Shown here one piece after another: positions 1-10,931 of a stretch of DNA of 34,935 nt (positions are counted from its first letter, which is position 1; each line of letters begins with the position of its first letter). The DNA is taken from assembly GCA_017305925.1 (NCBI GenBank), contig JAFKJW010000110.1, positions 1 to 34,935 on the forward strand, in the 5' to 3' direction. This DNA is from Hyphomicrobiales bacterium. Lineage in GTDB: Bacteria > Pseudomonadota > Alphaproteobacteria > Rhizobiales > Rhizobiaceae. The translations under genes and the position numbers were made by a program. Below the pieces are notes generated by a model. That model ran no database searches and had not been told where the DNA came from. It was given only the letters and a program-made list of their open reading frames with translations.

Positions 1-18
1 CGTTCGTCAGACCCGTCT

Positions 19-1302
19 TCAGCGCCCCGGGAGCAGGCTGCGCAGCCGGCTGCGCAGGATGCGGGCGAGATTGCGCGTCTCCCGGTAGAGGTGCAGTTGC
101 GAGGCGGCCTGGTGCACGGCGCGGTCGCTGTTGGGCGTCATCCCGACCACCAGCGTGCCGATCGGCCGCCGCTCCGTCCACAGGCGGCTCATCACCGGAT
201 GATCGGGAACCGCGCAGGAATCCGTCATCATGATGTTGGGGTCGTCGAGATGGTGCTTCGTCGCCTCGATCATCAGGAGCGTGCCCGGCGAGAATTCCGA
301 GAGCGTCTCGTCATAGGCCGTCTTCCATGTATAGGCGATGCCGGCCTCCACGAAGACGACCAGCGACGCGATCACCCGGCCGTCGAGCAGCAGCGCGTGG
401 ACGCGGCAGAGGTCGTTTTCCGCCATGCCGTTGATGGCCTCTCGCGCGAAGGCGGCGCGGTAGCGGTCGATCGCCATGGCGGTGCGCTGGCGCCCCTTCC
501 AGCCCGAGGCCTCCAGCGCGAGGAAGCTTTCCAGCCCCCGCCGCACGTCGTCGGCCGAACGGTCGATCCGGTATTCCAGGCGGCCGCGCTCGCCCAGCCG
601 CCGCTTCAGGCGGCGGAACTCGCGATAGTGATGCGCCTTCAGCGCGTTCTTGAGATAGGCGTCGCCGTCCAGCGTGCTCTCCAGGAACGGACGCTCGAAC
701 CGGTTGGTCACGACCAGCGGCAGGCCGCGCGCCTCGGCCATCGAGGTCATCACGCTGGCGAAGGCTCCGTCGAGCCGCATGTCCGGCAGCACGAAGATCT
801 TCGGGAACTTCAGGCTCGGCCGCGACATCATCGAAAAGAAACTTTCGATCACCTGTTCCGGCTCGTCGCGGTCGAGCAGCGGCGTGCCGAGCGGGCCGAA
901 CGGGCTTGCCCAGGCACGCACGATGGACTGGCCGAGCGGCGTGCCCGGCTTTTCGATGGAGAAGGGCACCAGCAGCCGCAGCCGGCTCTTGAACTCGTCG
1001 CCGTCGCGGATGACGGCGAGGCGCACCTCGCGGTCCTCCAGCCGCGGCATGGCCGGCGCCAGGAAGCGCGGATTGAAGAAGACGTTGGGCTCGACGGTGC
1101 GGCTGCACAGATAGTCGAGCTCCTCGACCATGTCGAAGCCGGCCGAGGCCGAGTAGATCGCCAGCTTTCGCGGCGGCTTGCGGCCTTCCAAGAGCTCGTG
1201 CTCCATGGCGCTGAGCGGATCGGGCGCCAGCCCGGCGAGCCGGGCGATCATTGGCGCCGCCGCGCCGCCGCTGCTGACCTCCAGGAGGGGAGTTGCCGCC
1301 AT
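19..1302 (-). CDS. GNAT-fold acetyltransferase, BioF2-like (CelD/FemAB type)
   Basis: The 427-residue protein has the layout of the BioF2-like acetyltransferase family (Acetyltransf_6): a divergent N-terminal half and a C-terminal GNAT fold. Recognisable parts are the basic helix with HHYREFRRLKRR (about residues 223-234), the EASGWKGR segment (about 264-271) and the later strand-helix section ending in SEFSPGTLLMIEATKHHL. Relatives are found in exopolysaccharide and cellulose loci and are thought to acylate sugars or peptidoglycan precursors; the substrate here cannot be read from sequence. It is cytoplasmic, with no signal peptide. Its ATG overlaps the TGA of the upstream flippase gene (TGATG), so the two are almost certainly co-translated, which supports a role in surface polysaccharide modification. 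Family assignment is fairly secure, function is inferred. Confidence 0.8.
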   Translation of the reverse strand: MAATPLLEVSSGGAAAPMIARLAGLAPDPLSAMEHELLEGRKPPRKLAIYSASAGFDMVEELDYLCSRTVEPNVFFNPRFLAPAMPRLEDREVRLAVIRDGDEFKSRLRLLVPFSIEKPGTPLGQSIVRAWASPFGPLGTPLLDRDEPEQVIESFFSMMSRPSLKFPKIFVLPDMRLDGAFASVMTSMAEARGLPLVVTNRFERPFLESTLDGDAYLKNALKAHHYREFRRLKRRLGERGRLEYRIDRSADDVRRGLESFLALEASGWKGRQRTAMAIDRYRAAFAREAINGMAENDLCRVHALLLDGRVIASLVVFVEAGIAYTWKTAYDETLSEFSPGTLLMIEATKHHLDDPNIMMTDSCAVPDHPVMSRLWTERRPIGTLVVGMTPNSDRAVHQAASQLHLYRETRNLARILRSRLRSLLPGR

Positions 1303-2708
1303 CAGCCTGGCTCCTGCCGGGTCGCTGGAATGAAGATGGCCATGGCGATGCCGAGCTTGCGCCAGACCGTGAAGGAAAGGGCGGCGGCCTCGAACACCAT
1401 GGAAGCCGCGGTCGCGATCGCCGCGCCCCAGAGGCCGAGGATCGGGATCAGCAGGAAGGAAAGGCCGAGATTGACCGCCAGCGTCAGCGCATAGACGCCG
1501 GCGCAGACATTCTGGTTACCGGTCATGGTCAGCAGGCTCTCGGCGGGGCCCACCGCGGCGCGGGCGACGACGCCGAGGACCAGCACGAACAGCAGCGGGT
1601 AGCCTTGCGTGAATTCCGGGCCGAAAAGCGAGAGCATCGGCTCGCCGACGATCATCACGACGACGGCCATCAGGAGCGACGGCCAGAACGTCCAGGACAC
1701 GGTTTCGCGCGCGAACGCCGCGAGCCCGGCCGGATCGGCGTGGCTGTAGGCCGAATAGCGCTGCGCGACGCCCGCCTTGACCGCGAAATAAACGAAGTGC
1801 ACCAGTGCCAGCGTCTTCACCGCCGCGAAATAGAAGGCGACGCTGTCGGGATCCATGAAGCGGCCCACCACCAGCACGTCGGCGTTGGTCAGCAGGAAGA
1901 AGAAGCTCTCGACGAGGAAGATCGGCAGCGAGACGACGAGCCAGCCGCGCAGGTCGACGGTGGCCGCTCCCTTCGGCACCTTCCGGTCGACGCGCGTGGT
2001 CACGGTGACGAGCTGCACGATGGTCGTCGCGTAGGTGGCCGCGAGCGTCGCCACGATGGCCGTCAGCGCGGTCGCCGGATAGCCCCACGCCAGCGCCCCG
2101 GCCATGAAGACGAGGATCAGCACCGGCCGCGTGATATAGGTCGGCGAAAACGCCGAGACGGCCCAGGCGTGCGCCCGGGAGACGCCCTGCATGAGGTCCG
2201 ACAGCGCGATCATCGGCAGACAGAGCAGCCCGATGAGGAAAGGCGCCACATAGTAGTTCTCGATCCGGTCGGACAGCGCCCAGACGATGCCGGCCCCGAT
2301 CGCGGTGATCAGCGTCGAGGCCACCAGCACGAAGATGCGGCTTGCCACCAGGATGCCGCGCAGCTCGTTCAGCATGTGCTTGGCGCGGAATTCCGGGATG
2401 AAGCGGATGACCGACGTATGGAAGCCGAGGCAGGACAGGTTGCCGGCGATGACGGCGGCCGTCCATACCAGCACGAAGATGCCGTATTCGAAGCTGCCGA
2501 TCCATCGCGCCATCAGCACCTGGCTGACGAAGGCGATCACGGCGCTGACGACCCGGATGGCGAAGGCGATCAGCGACACGCGCCGCGCCTCCGCGCGCTC
2601 GTCCGGCGCGGAGAGAATCGAGTCGAGCCGATCGAACAAGGGCCGCGCCATCACCGCGAAACGCGGCGGCAGCAGCCGCTCCGCCGCAGCTGTCGCGGAA
2701 AATCGCAC
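1302..2708 (-). CDS. Lipopolysaccharide/oligosaccharide flippase (Wzx/MATE-like)
   Basis: A 468-residue integral membrane protein with about 12-14 hydrophobic segments spread over the whole length, beginning after a cytoplasmic N-terminus of about 45 residues. The pattern near LMARWIGSFEYGIFVLVW (first helices) and the late LGLWGAAIATAASMV helix are typical of polysaccharide flippases of the MVF/RfbX superfamily, which move lipid-linked sugar units across the inner membrane. Translation starts at GTG 2708, preceded by a GGGGAG ribosome site at good spacing; an internal ATG (MARPLFDRL) is a weaker alternative. The gene runs straight into the acetyltransferase gene, forming a two-gene unit. The exact sugar substrate is unknown. 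Confidence 0.85.
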   Translation of the reverse strand: MRFSATAAAERLLPPRFAVMARPLFDRLDSILSAPDERAEARRVSLIAFAIRVVSAVIAFVSQVLMARWIGSFEYGIFVLVWTAAVIAGNLSCLGFHTSVIRFIPEFRAKHMLNELRGILVASRIFVLVASTLITAIGAGIVWALSDRIENYYVAPFLIGLLCLPMIALSDLMQGVSRAHAWAVSAFSPTYITRPVLILVFMAGALAWGYPATALTAIVATLAATYATTIVQLVTVTTRVDRKVPKGAATVDLRGWLVVSLPIFLVESFFFLLTNADVLVVGRFMDPDSVAFYFAAVKTLALVHFVYFAVKAGVAQRYSAYSHADPAGLAAFARETVSWTFWPSLLMAVVVMIVGEPMLSLFGPEFTQGYPLLFVLVLGVVARAAVGPAESLLTMTGNQNVCAGVYALTLAVNLGLSFLLIPILGLWGAAIATAASMVFEAAALSFTVWRKLGIAMAIFIPATRQEPG

Positions 2709-2814
2709 CAGGAGCTCCCCATGCGTGGTGGAAACGTGGCGGAACCCTAGCGGGGAGAGTTTAAGAAACGGTTGGGTCGGCCCCGGAAAGCCGGTTCGCT
2801 TCCCGGCTTGCCCG

Positions 2815-2831
2815 AAACGGCGGGCCCGCCG
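2815..2831 (-). terminator. Possible secA terminator hairpin
   Basis: Just after the secA stop on the minus strand lies a GC-only hairpin (CGGCG, short loop, CGCCG) followed by TTT. The T-run is only three bases, so intrinsic termination is uncertain. Confidence 0.3.
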
Positions 2832-2840
2832 CCGGCGCGA

Positions 2841-5582
<2,742 letters not shown>

Positions 5583-5707
5583 CAAGTGGTCCTTTCATCC
5601 CAAAAGGGCCGACCGAGGGCTGTCGGCCAAACCCGCCAGATCGTTTCAGCGGCGGACGGAAACAACAAAAGCGCCCGGAAATCGCTTCTGGACGCAAAGT
5701 CGGTGGA

Positions 5708-5736
5708 GAGATAAGAGGGGGCCGAAGCGATGTCAA
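5708..5736 (-). promoter_or_regulatory. secA promoter (sigma70 type)
   Basis: On the minus strand TTGACA (5736-5731) is separated by exactly 17 bases from TATCTC (5713-5708). The -35 box is perfect and the -10 box is acceptable. It predicts a start near 5701 and a leader of about 118 bases before the secA ATG. This is the best sigma70-type promoter on the minus strand of the window; no experiment is available. Confidence 0.6.
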
Positions 5737-5821
5737 CGCCGCGTGAGGGCGCGGTGTCGCGCCGAATTCCGCCACATTCGGGCTGCCTTGGATGCGGCCG
5801 ATACCTCACCGGAGACCTTTC

Positions 5822-6715
5822 ATGTCCTTTGCCAGAGAGTTCCTGAGGCCCGCCGGCCTCGTGCTCGCCGTTTCGCTTGCCGCCCTCGGCCCCGCCCGCG
5901 CGGCGGACGACACGGTCGTGGCGACCGTCAACGGCCAGCCCATCACCGAATCCGACCTCACGATCGCTGCGAGCGAGCTCGACCCGCAAATGGCCCGCCT
6001 GCCCGACGACCAGAAGCGCGCGGCCGCCCTTTCGGCGATGATCGAGCTCAATCTGATGGCCGCCGAGGGCACGGCCAAGGGCCTCGACAAGGACCCGGAT
6101 TTCCAGAAGCGCCTGGCGCTCCTCGAAAAGCGCGCGCTGCACAGCGAGGTCGTCGACAAGGAAGTCACCGCCGGGATCACCGACCAGGAGGTGCGCGCCC
6201 GCTACGACCAGGAGGTCGCCAACACGCCGCCGACCAACGAGGTCCATGCCCGTCACATCCTGGTGAAGACCAAGGAGGAAGCCGAGGCCGTCATCAAGGA
6301 GCTCGACGCCGGCAAGAAGTTCGAGGACATCGCCAACGAAAAGACCACCGATCCGTCCGGCAAGGGCAGCGGCGGCGATCTCGGCTATTTCGGCGCCGGC
6401 CAGATGGTTCCGGAATTCGAGAAGGCGGCCTTCGCGCTGGAGCCCGGCCAGTACACCAAGGAGCCGGTGCAGACGCAGTTCGGCTGGCACGTCATCAAGG
6501 TCGAGGACAAGCGCGCCAAGCAGCCGCCGGCCTTCGACCAGGTGAAGGACCAGATCAAGAACGTGGTGATCCGCGAGAAGTATTTCGCGCTGGCCAAGCA
6601 ACTGCGCGACGCCGCCAAGATCGACATCGCGGATGCCGGCCTCAAGAAGGCGATTGACGGCCAGAACGCGACGGAAGACGCCAAGCCGGAAGAAGGCGAA
6701 GCCCCCGCGCAATAA
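5822..6715 (+). CDS. Periplasmic peptidyl-prolyl cis-trans isomerase (PpiC/SurA type)
   Basis: A 297-residue exported foldase. Residues 1-27 form a signal peptide (hydrophobic core LVLAVSLAALG, Ala-Arg-Ala cleavage site). A SurA-like helical N-domain follows, then a parvulin PPIC domain at about 143-232 with HARHILVKT, GGDLGYFGAGQMVPEF and QTQFGWHVIKVED, then an acidic tail. Parvulins isomerise Xaa-Pro bonds and act as chaperones for outer-membrane and periplasmic clients. The ATG at 5822 is preferred because GGAG lies about eight bases upstream and it gives a clean signal peptide; an ATG at 5792 would add ten residues in front. It is divergent from secA, a setting that fits protein export and folding, and is followed by argJ after a hairpin. 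Confidence 0.93.
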   Translation: MSFAREFLRPAGLVLAVSLAALGPARAADDTVVATVNGQPITESDLTIAASELDPQMARLPDDQKRAAALSAMIELNLMAAEGTAKGLDKDPDFQKRLALLEKRALHSEVVDKEVTAGITDQEVRARYDQEVANTPPTNEVHARHILVKTKEEAEAVIKELDAGKKFEDIANEKTTDPSGKGSGGDLGYFGAGQMVPEFEKAAFALEPGQYTKEPVQTQFGWHVIKVEDKRAKQPPAFDQVKDQIKNVVIREKYFALAKQLRDAAKIDIADAGLKKAIDGQNATEDAKPEEGEAPAQ

Positions 6716-6724
6716 GCAATAAGA

Positions 6725-6747
6725 CGGATCCGCGGAAGGCGGATCCG
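6725..6747 (+). terminator. Hairpin after ppiC-type gene
   Basis: Perfect 9-bp inverted repeat CGGATCCGC - GGAAG - GCGGATCCG ten bases after the stop codon. There is no T-run behind it, so it may be a Rho-dependent stop, an attenuating or mRNA-stabilising hairpin rather than a classical terminator. Confidence 0.4.
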
Positions 6748-6899
6748 CCTGCCGCCGGGAGGTTCGCGGGCAGGCCGGAGGGGCAAGGCAGAACGCCATG
6801 CCCTTCAGGCGATTGCCCTGGTTTCGCGGGCGGCGAACCTTGCGTGCCGCCTGCCGATGGGGCAAACGGTCTTCCGCCGTCACCCGGAGGTCGATCGAT

Positions 6900-8141
6900 A
6901 TGTCCGTTGCCGTTTCGCCGCTTGCGCCGAAGAAATACGCGAAGCTCCCGCCGCTGGACGGGATTCGCATCGCCACGGCGGAAGCCGGCATCAAATACAG
7001 GAATCGGACAGACCTTCTCCTCATGGTCTTCGACAAGGGGACCGAGGTCGCCGGCGTCTTCACCCGGACGAAATGCCCCTCGGCGCCCGTCGATCTCTGC
7101 CGGCAGAACCTCGGCGGCGGCAAGGCGGGCGCGCTGGTGGTGAATTCCGGCAACGCCAATGCCTTCACCGGGAAGAAGGGCCGCGAGACGACGTCGCTGA
7201 CCGCCAGGGCCGCCGCCGCCGCGGCCGCCTGCGGCGAGGGCGAGGTGTTCCTCGCCTCGACCGGCGTCATCGGCGAGCCGCTCGATGCCGGCAAATTCTC
7301 GCATCTCCTGAAGGACATGGCGGCGGACGCTTCCGCCGACCGCTGGACGGACGCCGGCAAGGCGATCATGACCACCGACACCTACCCGAAATACGCCACG
7401 GCCACCGTTCGCCTCGGCGATGCCGAGGTCACGATCAACGGCATCGCCAAGGGCGCCGGCATGGTCGCGCCCGACATGGCGACGATGCTCTCCTTCATCG
7501 CCACCGACGCGCCGCTCGCCGCGCCGGTCCTCCAGCAGCTGCTGTCCGCCGGCACCAGAACCTCCTTCAACGCCATCACCGTGGACAGTGACACCTCCAC
7601 CAGCGACACGCTGCTGCTTTTCGCCACAGGGGCCGCCGAGAAGCGCGGCGCGCCGCGCATCGCCGACCCGAAGGACCCGCGCCTGACGCCGTTCCGCCGC
7701 GCGCTGAACCGCATGCTGAAGAACCTCGCCTTGCAGGTCGTCCGCGACGGCGAAGGCGCCCGCAAGCAGGTCGAAGTGACCGTTACCGGCGCGAAGTCGG
7801 CGCGCTCTGCCCGGCGCATCGCGCTCTCGATCGCCAACTCGCCCCTGGTGAAGACAGCCGTCGCCGGCGAGGACGCCAATTGGGGCCGCGTGGTGATGGC
7901 GGTGGGCAAGGCCGGCGAGCCGGCCGACCGCGACCGTCTGTCGGTCTGGTTCGGCGACATACGCGTCGCCCGCGACGGCGAGCGCGACCCGGATTATTCG
8001 GAGGCCGCCACGTCCGCCTACATGAAGAAGGACGAGGTCCGCATCCGCGCCGACATCGGGCTGGGACGCGGCAAGGCGACGGTCTGGACCTGCGACCTGA
8101 CCAAGGCCTATGTCGAGATCAACGGCGACTACCGGTCCTGA
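6900..8141 (+). CDS. argJ: Bifunctional ornithine acetyltransferase / N-acetylglutamate synthase ArgJ
   Basis: ArgJ moves the acetyl group from N-acetylornithine to glutamate in the cyclic arginine pathway and in bifunctional forms also acetylates glutamate with acetyl-CoA. The 413-residue protein has the signature KGAGMVAP (184-191) and the Ala194-Thr195 autocleavage site inside ATMLSF, where Thr195 becomes the N-terminal nucleophile of the beta chain, plus the STGVIGEPL oxyanion segment (about 120-128). The start at ATG 6900 has a perfect GGAGG nine bases upstream; an in-phase ATG at 6798 is further open frame only. The next gene begins three bases after its stop, suggesting an argJ-GNAT-mutT operon, an order seen in rhizobia. 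Confidence 0.97.
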   Translation: MSVAVSPLAPKKYAKLPPLDGIRIATAEAGIKYRNRTDLLLMVFDKGTEVAGVFTRTKCPSAPVDLCRQNLGGGKAGALVVNSGNANAFTGKKGRETTSLTARAAAAAAACGEGEVFLASTGVIGEPLDAGKFSHLLKDMAADASADRWTDAGKAIMTTDTYPKYATATVRLGDAEVTINGIAKGAGMVAPDMATMLSFIATDAPLAAPVLQQLLSAGTRTSFNAITVDSDTSTSDTLLLFATGAAEKRGAPRIADPKDPRLTPFRRALNRMLKNLALQVVRDGEGARKQVEVTVTGAKSARSARRIALSIANSPLVKTAVAGEDANWGRVVMAVGKAGEPADRDRLSVWFGDIRVARDGERDPDYSEAATSAYMKKDEVRIRADIGLGRGKATVWTCDLTKAYVEINGDYRS

Positions 8142-8144
8142 CGC

Positions 8145-8921
8145 ATGTCGTCGCCGCTCGCCATTCCGGCGCTGGCCTCGGTGCGCCGCTTCGAGGCGGC
8201 AGGCTTCCGCGCCTGGCCGGCGGCGTCGGTGCGCTATGACGGCGCCTGGTTGATCCGCCTGACGCCCGGCCATCCGGCCAGGCGGCTGAATTCGGTCAAC
8301 CCGCTCGATCCGGGCGATTTCGACGGGCTCGACGGGCGCATCGCCCGCGCCGCGGCCGAGTTCCGCGCCCATGGGCGCCCTCTCACCTTCCGTCTCTCGC
8401 CGCTGGCGCCGCGCGAGCTCGATCCTTATTTCGACGCCGCCGGCTGGCGCTCGCTGCCGCCTTCGCTGGTCATGCACCGGCCGCTGGACGACAAGCTGGT
8501 CGAGGCTGCGATCGACCAGATCCCGATGCGCGACGTCCCGCGCTTCATCCGCGCCGCGCTGCGGGCGCAGGGCGCCGGCAACCTCCTCAAGCCGGGCCTG
8601 ACCGAGATCGTCCGCGCCATCGAGCCGGAGGCCGGGCTGTTCGCCATAGAGAGCGGCGGCACGACCATGTCGACGGCGATCTGCGTGCAGGACGGCGACC
8701 TGGCGGGCCTGTTCGAGGTCGCGACGGCGGCCGAGGTGCGGGGCCGCGGCTTTGGCCGGCGCATCGTGCTGTCGGCGCTGAAATGGGCGCGCCTGCGCGG
8801 GGCGCGCATCGCCTGGCTGCAGGTCGAGGCGGACAACCGCGCCGCGCGCTCCCTCTACGAGTCGATCGGCTTCCGCGAGCTCTACCGCTACCACTACCGC
8901 CAGCCGCCCGATGCAAGCTGA
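8145..8921 (+). CDS. GNAT family N-acetyltransferase
   Basis: A 258-residue cytoplasmic protein whose C-terminal half is a GNAT fold: the acetyl-CoA binding loop is at EVRGRGFGRRIV (about 198-209), followed by the helix-strand AWLQVEADNRAARSLYESIG (about 224-243), a classic GNAT motif B. The N-terminal 120 residues are a more divergent second domain, as in two-domain acetyltransferases. The acceptor is unknown. It sits three bases after argJ and overlaps mutT by 11 bases, so all three are translationally linked. The link to arginine synthesis is positional only. Confidence 0.85.
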   Translation: MSSPLAIPALASVRRFEAAGFRAWPAASVRYDGAWLIRLTPGHPARRLNSVNPLDPGDFDGLDGRIARAAAEFRAHGRPLTFRLSPLAPRELDPYFDAAGWRSLPPSLVMHRPLDDKLVEAAIDQIPMRDVPRFIRAALRAQGAGNLLKPGLTEIVRAIEPEAGLFAIESGGTTMSTAICVQDGDLAGLFEVATAAEVRGRGFGRRIVLSALKWARLRGARIAWLQVEADNRAARSLYESIGFRELYRYHYRQPPDAS

Positions 8922-9321
8922 ACGCAGGCTCCTTCTCGTCGTCGCCGTCGCGCTCCTAGACGCCGACGGCCGCGTCCTGCTGGCGCAGCGCCCGCCCGGC
9001 AAGACGCTCGCGGGCCTGTGGGAATTTCCCGGCGGCAAGGTGGAAGCCGGCGAGACGCCGGAGGAGACGCTGATCCGCGAGCTGCGCGAGGAGATCGGCA
9101 TCGAGACCAGGGCGGCGTGCCTGGCGCCGCTGACCTTCGCCAGCCACACCTACGAAGCCTTCCATCTGCTGATGCCGCTCTATGTCTGCCGCCGCTACGA
9201 GGGCATTCCCCGGCCTCTGGAAGGCCAGGTGCTGAAATGGGTGCGCCCGAAGGAGATGCGCGACTACCCCATGCCGCCGGCCGACGCGCCGCTCATCCCC
9301 TTCCTCGTCGACCTGCTCTGA
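8911..9321 (+). CDS. mutT: 8-oxo-dGTP diphosphatase MutT (Nudix)
   Basis: A 136-residue Nudix hydrolase. The Nudix box fits GX5EX7REUXEEXGU exactly at residues 42-64 (from GKVEAGE through REEIGI), giving the Mg-binding glutamates. The QRPPGKTLAGLWEFPGG lead-in and short length match MutT, which removes 8-oxo-dGTP from the nucleotide pool and prevents A:T to C:G transversions. The ATG overlaps the end of the acetyltransferase gene by 11 bases. Other Nudix pyrophosphatases of similar size exist, but the argJ-GNAT-mutT neighbourhood is the usual place for mutT in this group. Confidence 0.92.
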   Translation: MQAERRLLLVVAVALLDADGRVLLAQRPPGKTLAGLWEFPGGKVEAGETPEETLIRELREEIGIETRAACLAPLTFASHTYEAFHLLMPLYVCRRYEGIPRPLEGQVLKWVRPKEMRDYPMPPADAPLIPFLVDLL

Positions 9322-9416
9322 CCGGCGTCATCGTTAAGATAACCTTCATCGAAAGGTGAAAAGCTTAGCGAAGGGTTTCATCCGTCCCGGACGGATCGGA
9401 CGAGCGGGAAAAGAGC

Positions 9417-9743
9417 ATGTGGTTCAACGATGACAACGAGCCGGAAGGGCGGTCGCGCCTCGACCGCGTCACGCCGGCGATCAGCCCGGTCCGCATAGCG
9501 CTGCTGTTCAGTTCCGCCGCGATCGCGCTTGCGCTGGTCGTTTCTTCCTATTTCGGCGACGTCGGCCCCGGCCGCGCCGATCTCGCCCTGAACGATATGC
9601 CCCCGCCCGGCCTCGACACCATGGCGACCGGATCGACCCGGACGGCCGGCAAGAGCTACATCATGCGCCGCAGCATCCTGCAATCCTCGCCCAACGCCGT
9701 CTGCATCATCTCGGCCGACGGCAGGCGCTCGGGCGACTGCTGA
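9417..9743 (+). CDS. Small membrane-anchored hypothetical protein
   Basis: A 108-residue protein I do not recognise as a named family. Residues 1-24 are charged and cytoplasmic, a single hydrophobic segment (about 25-44, IALLFSSAAIALALVVSSYF) anchors it, and the remaining 64 residues would be periplasmic, with two cysteines near the C-terminus (VCIISADGRRSGDC) that could pair. A GGGAAAAGA stretch precedes the ATG. Codon use resembles its neighbours and similar short proteins occur in other rhizobia, so I take it as real. It is separated from mutT by 95 bases containing a 17-base palindrome at 9380-9396. Confidence 0.65.
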   Translation: MWFNDDNEPEGRSRLDRVTPAISPVRIALLFSSAAIALALVVSSYFGDVGPGRADLALNDMPPPGLDTMATGSTRTAGKSYIMRRSILQSSPNAVCIISADGRRSGDC

Positions 9744-9782
9744 CAAGCCTGTCGCGATCCTGCTCCGTCTTGCGCTGCTTCG

Positions 9783-9972
9783 CCGTTCAGGCATGGATTC
9801 CATGGTCTGCGCTTCGTCGCTGCGCTCCTCACTCCGCCATGGAATGACGACGTCCTGGATATCCGCGTCAATCGCAAACGCTGGCGTTTGGCGACAACGC
9901 CTCCACTTTCGTCATTCTCGGGCAAGCCCGAGCGGAGCGAAGGGCGCGACCCGGGAATCCATGCCTGAACGG
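9783..9972. repeat. Palindromic intergenic repeat, copy 1 (mosaic)
   Basis: This 190-base element is bounded by a perfect 19-bp terminal inverted repeat, CCGTTCAGGCATGGATTCC at 9783-9801 and its complement at 9954-9972. The left half carries a TTCCATGG...CCATGGAATGACGA hairpin; the right half is different, TCGTCATTC followed by CTCGGGC-AA-GCCCGAG and a CCCGGGAATCC end. The centre (CAATCGCAAACGCTGGCGT ... GCGACAAC) matches the centre of copy 2 at 32105-32309. It has no coding capacity. It lies between the 3' ends of convergent genes, so it may terminate both transcripts. It resembles the short palindromic mosaic repeats known in rhizobia; I cannot name the family with certainty. Confidence 0.8.
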
Positions 9973-10002
9973 TCCGGCAGTGCGGGGCGGAGCAGGCGCC
10001 CC

Positions 10003-10857
10003 TTACAGCACGTCCTTCAGGGAAATCCTGGCCGAGCCCGGCTTGAGCGGTTTCTGCTGCGAGGGATGCGGCGCCCAGCCCGAGACCCAGACCAGCGAGA
10101 AGGTGGCGCGCACCCGCCCGTCCGGATCGGAAAAGCGCTCGGCGTAGATTTCGGCGGCGCGCCCGAAGAGGCGGCGCGTCGCCGGGCGCCGCGACCGCTC
10201 GGCGAGCACGTTCGTCGCACCCATCGCCCGCAGATCCCGGATCAGGTCGAACATCGTGTCGTAGCGGACCGTCACCGTCTCGATATCGGCGACCGGCAGC
10301 GCGAAGCCCGCCCTTTGCAGCAGCGCGCCGGCGTCGCGCACGTCGGCGAAGGGCAGCACGCGCGGGCTGGCGCCGCCGGACAGCTCGGTTTCGGCCGCCA
10401 GCAGCGCCTCGCGCAGCTCGGCCAGCGTGCCGCTGCCCGCGAAGGCGGCGAGGAACAGGCCGTCGGGGCGCAACGCCTGCCGCGTCTGGATCATCAGGCC
10501 CGGCAGGTCGTTCATCTCGTGCATGGACAGCAGCGATACGGCGAGGTCGATGCTTTCCGGCGCGAGCGGAAGCGCCTCCATGCCGCCTTGCCTGCCCGGC
10601 GCGCCGGCAAGGAAGGCGGCGTCCGCCTCGATGCGCAGCACGTCCGCCGCGCGGCCGCTGGCCAGGATCGCCTGCTTCGCTTCGTCGCCGAAGCAATAGA
10701 GCGTCGCGGCGCGCTCGAAGCGCCGCCCGACCGCCAGCAGGCGCTCCTCGAGATCCTCTGCGGCCCGCCGCATCAGGAAGCGCGCCGAGGCGTCCCCGAG
10801 GCGCAGCGCGCGCAGGCGATGCTCGACGGTCAGGCTCGTATCGAAGAGAATCTGCAA
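10003..10857 (-). CDS. SAM-dependent methyltransferase, BioC/NDUFAF5-like
   Basis: A class I methyltransferase-like protein of about 284 residues. The N-terminal QILFDTSLTVEHRLRAL resembles the IFD-R start of the alphaproteobacterial proteins related to human NDUFAF5, a complex I assembly factor. A methyltransferase core follows: acidic motif after ADVLRIEAD, then PESIDLAVSLLSMHEMNDLP and LRPDGLFLAAFAGSGTL, which match motifs II-III of the fold. The glycine-rich motif I is degenerate. I prefer TTG 10857, which removes a non-homologous stretch and has a GGAAAAG upstream; the open frame continues to another TTG at 10908. It is divergent from the comF remnant and convergent with the 9417 gene. 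Target unknown. Confidence 0.8.
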   Translation of the reverse strand: MQILFDTSLTVEHRLRALRLGDASARFLMRRAAEDLEERLLAVGRRFERAATLYCFGDEAKQAILASGRAADVLRIEADAAFLAGAPGRQGGMEALPLAPESIDLAVSLLSMHEMNDLPGLMIQTRQALRPDGLFLAAFAGSGTLAELREALLAAETELSGGASPRVLPFADVRDAGALLQRAGFALPVADIETVTVRYDTMFDLIRDLRAMGATNVLAERSRRPATRRLFGRAAEIYAERFSDPDGRVRATFSLVWVSGWAPHPSQQKPLKPGSARISLKDVL

Positions 10858-10931
10858 TCGCTTTTCCAGACCATGGCCAAGCGGCCGGCTTTGCGCTTCA
10901 AATGGCAAAACCCGCCGCGCGGTCCTGTTTG

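Noticed and set aside
9330-9350. CtrA-like site (TTAA-N7-TTCA) upstream of the 9417 gene
   Set aside because: Second half site does not match TTAA and no matching promoter geometry was found.
10874-10908. Upstream TTG (10908) as the methyltransferase start
   Set aside because: It adds 17 residues not typical of the family, and TTG 10857 with GGAAAAG gives the expected FDTSL-type N-terminus; kept as an alternative only.
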